DNA from: an uncultured Caryophanales bacterium
GTDB lineage: Bacteria; Bacillota_I; Bacilli_A; RFN20; CAG-826
Length of the DNA stretch: 13,517 bases
Direction: 5' to 3'
Assembly (NCBI GenBank): GCA_946404585.1
Contig: CAMJEC010000024.1
Location: 1 to 13,517, forward strand
The notes under the pieces are model-generated. The model searched no databases, had not been told where the DNA came from, and saw nothing but the letters and a program-made list of their open reading frames with translations. The first letter of the stretch is position 1, and each line of letters begins with the position of its first letter. Below, piece after piece: positions 13,118-13,517 of the stretch. The translations under genes were made by a program, and so were the position numbers.

Positions 13118-13517
13118 ATGAAACATTCAAAACTTTTCGCTACTGTTTTATCTATTTTCGTTTTGGCGGGCTGCAATAACCCTGTTACACCGAGTTCAAG
13201 CGAGTCTAGTAGTGCATCAAGTATTGCGCCAAAACCATTACCGGCTGTTGATATTTCAAATATAAAAACTTTTCCAACCATCGATAAATCTGAATTCAAC
13301 TTTGCCCTTAAAGAGTTTGGTAAAGAACAGTTTGAAGTTAGAAAAAATCAAGAGAGTCGTCGTTTAAACGTTAGTTTTTCTGGTAAAACACTGATTAGAG
13401 ATATTAGCACTGACTATTTCTGTGCCTCTGATGTTAACAATGATGGTTATCGTGAATTATTTGCTTTCTCTAATGAAGACGGCTATCAAATGGTGATATA
13501 TGACGTGCACAATTCTA
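13118..13517 (+). CDS. Ser-rich lipoprotein with DxNxDG repeat-like motif (3' end outside window)
   Basis: Open to the window end; 133 residues visible. A lipoprotein signal peptide is clear: MKHSK, a hydrophobic core, then lipobox LAGC with Cys19 as the lipid-modified residue. A Ser/Pro-rich linker (about 22-42) leads to the exposed part. At 105-115 is DVNNDGYRELF, a calcium-loop-like DxNxDG motif as found in FG-GAP/VCBS-type beta-propeller repeats. A binding or sensing role outside the membrane is plausible, but the function is unknown. SD AGGAGG (13105-13110) lies 7 nt before the ATG. It is 42 nt downstream of the DUF1667 gene with no terminator between, so read-through from the redox operon is possible. 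Confidence 0.82.
   Translation, partial: MKHSKLFATVLSIFVLAGCNNPVTPSSSESSSASSIAPKPLPAVDISNIKTFPTIDKSEFNFALKEFGKEQFEVRKNQESRRLNVSFSGKTLIRDISTDYFCASDVNNDGYRELFAFSNEDGYQMVIYDVHNS

Noticed and set aside
13096..13299. Minus-strand frame opposite the lipoprotein gene
   Set aside because: The plus-strand frame has a clear SD, signal peptide and lipobox; the minus frame has no supporting signal.

Overview
The window is about 13.5 kb of low-GC (roughly 40% G+C by eye) chromosomal DNA from a Gram-positive-type bacterium. The block nusA - rnpM(ylxR) - infB - rbfA - truB - ribF - rpsO - pnp is the classical Bacillota (Firmicutes) order. The short IF2, the absence of ylxQ, the Ser-rich lipoprotein linker and strong AGGAGG ribosome binding sites would fit a gut-type Bacilli lineage near Erysipelotrichales, RF39/RFN20 or Acholeplasmatales; this placement is an inference. 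TGA ends truB, no gene has an internal TGA, and Trp codons are TGG, so the standard bacterial code is used (not the Mycoplasma/Spiroplasma code).

Region 1 (1-3.8 kb): the 3' part of nusA with a very long acidic tail, then rnpM, infB and rbfA in a tight operon ending in a hairpin terminator that overlaps the rbfA stop codon. These genes act in transcription elongation/termination, RNase P modulation, translation initiation and 30S maturation.

Region 2 (3.8-5.0 kb): one minus-strand gene inserted between rbfA and truB. It encodes an unusual fusion of a TtcA-like PP-loop tRNA thiolation domain with an ElaA/YjcF-like GNAT acetyltransferase. It shares the hairpin terminator with rbfA and a 39-bp palindrome-containing divergent promoter region with truB.

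Region 3 (5.0-7.2 kb): truB and ribF overlap and are co-transcribed. rpsO has its own promoter, a structured leader and a terminator.

Region 4 (7.2-7.7 kb): the normally short rpsO-pnp gap is expanded to 553 bp. It holds a 98-bp interrupted inverted repeat and what looks like a complete, unannotated type I toxin-antitoxin module. The parts are: a promoter, a leader with the Shine-Dalgarno (SD) sequence locked in a hairpin, a 27-residue hydrophobic peptide, a convergent antisense RNA of about 58 nt with a near-consensus promoter and its own terminator, and a distal terminator for the toxin mRNA. The leader anti-SD can alternatively pair over about 15 bp with the 3' UTR, exactly where the antisense RNA binds. 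This suggests a three-way RNA switch and is the most interesting feature of the window.

Region 5 (7.7-9.97 kb): pnp (polynucleotide phosphorylase) with its own promoter and terminator.

Region 6 (10.0-13.5 kb): an operon of a GlpA-like FAD/[2Fe-2S] dehydrogenase, a GlpB/HcnB-type FAD-NAD(P) oxidoreductase and a small Cys-rich DUF1667 protein. Together they probably form a three-subunit electron-transferring dehydrogenase. A Ser-rich lipoprotein gene follows and runs off the end of the window.
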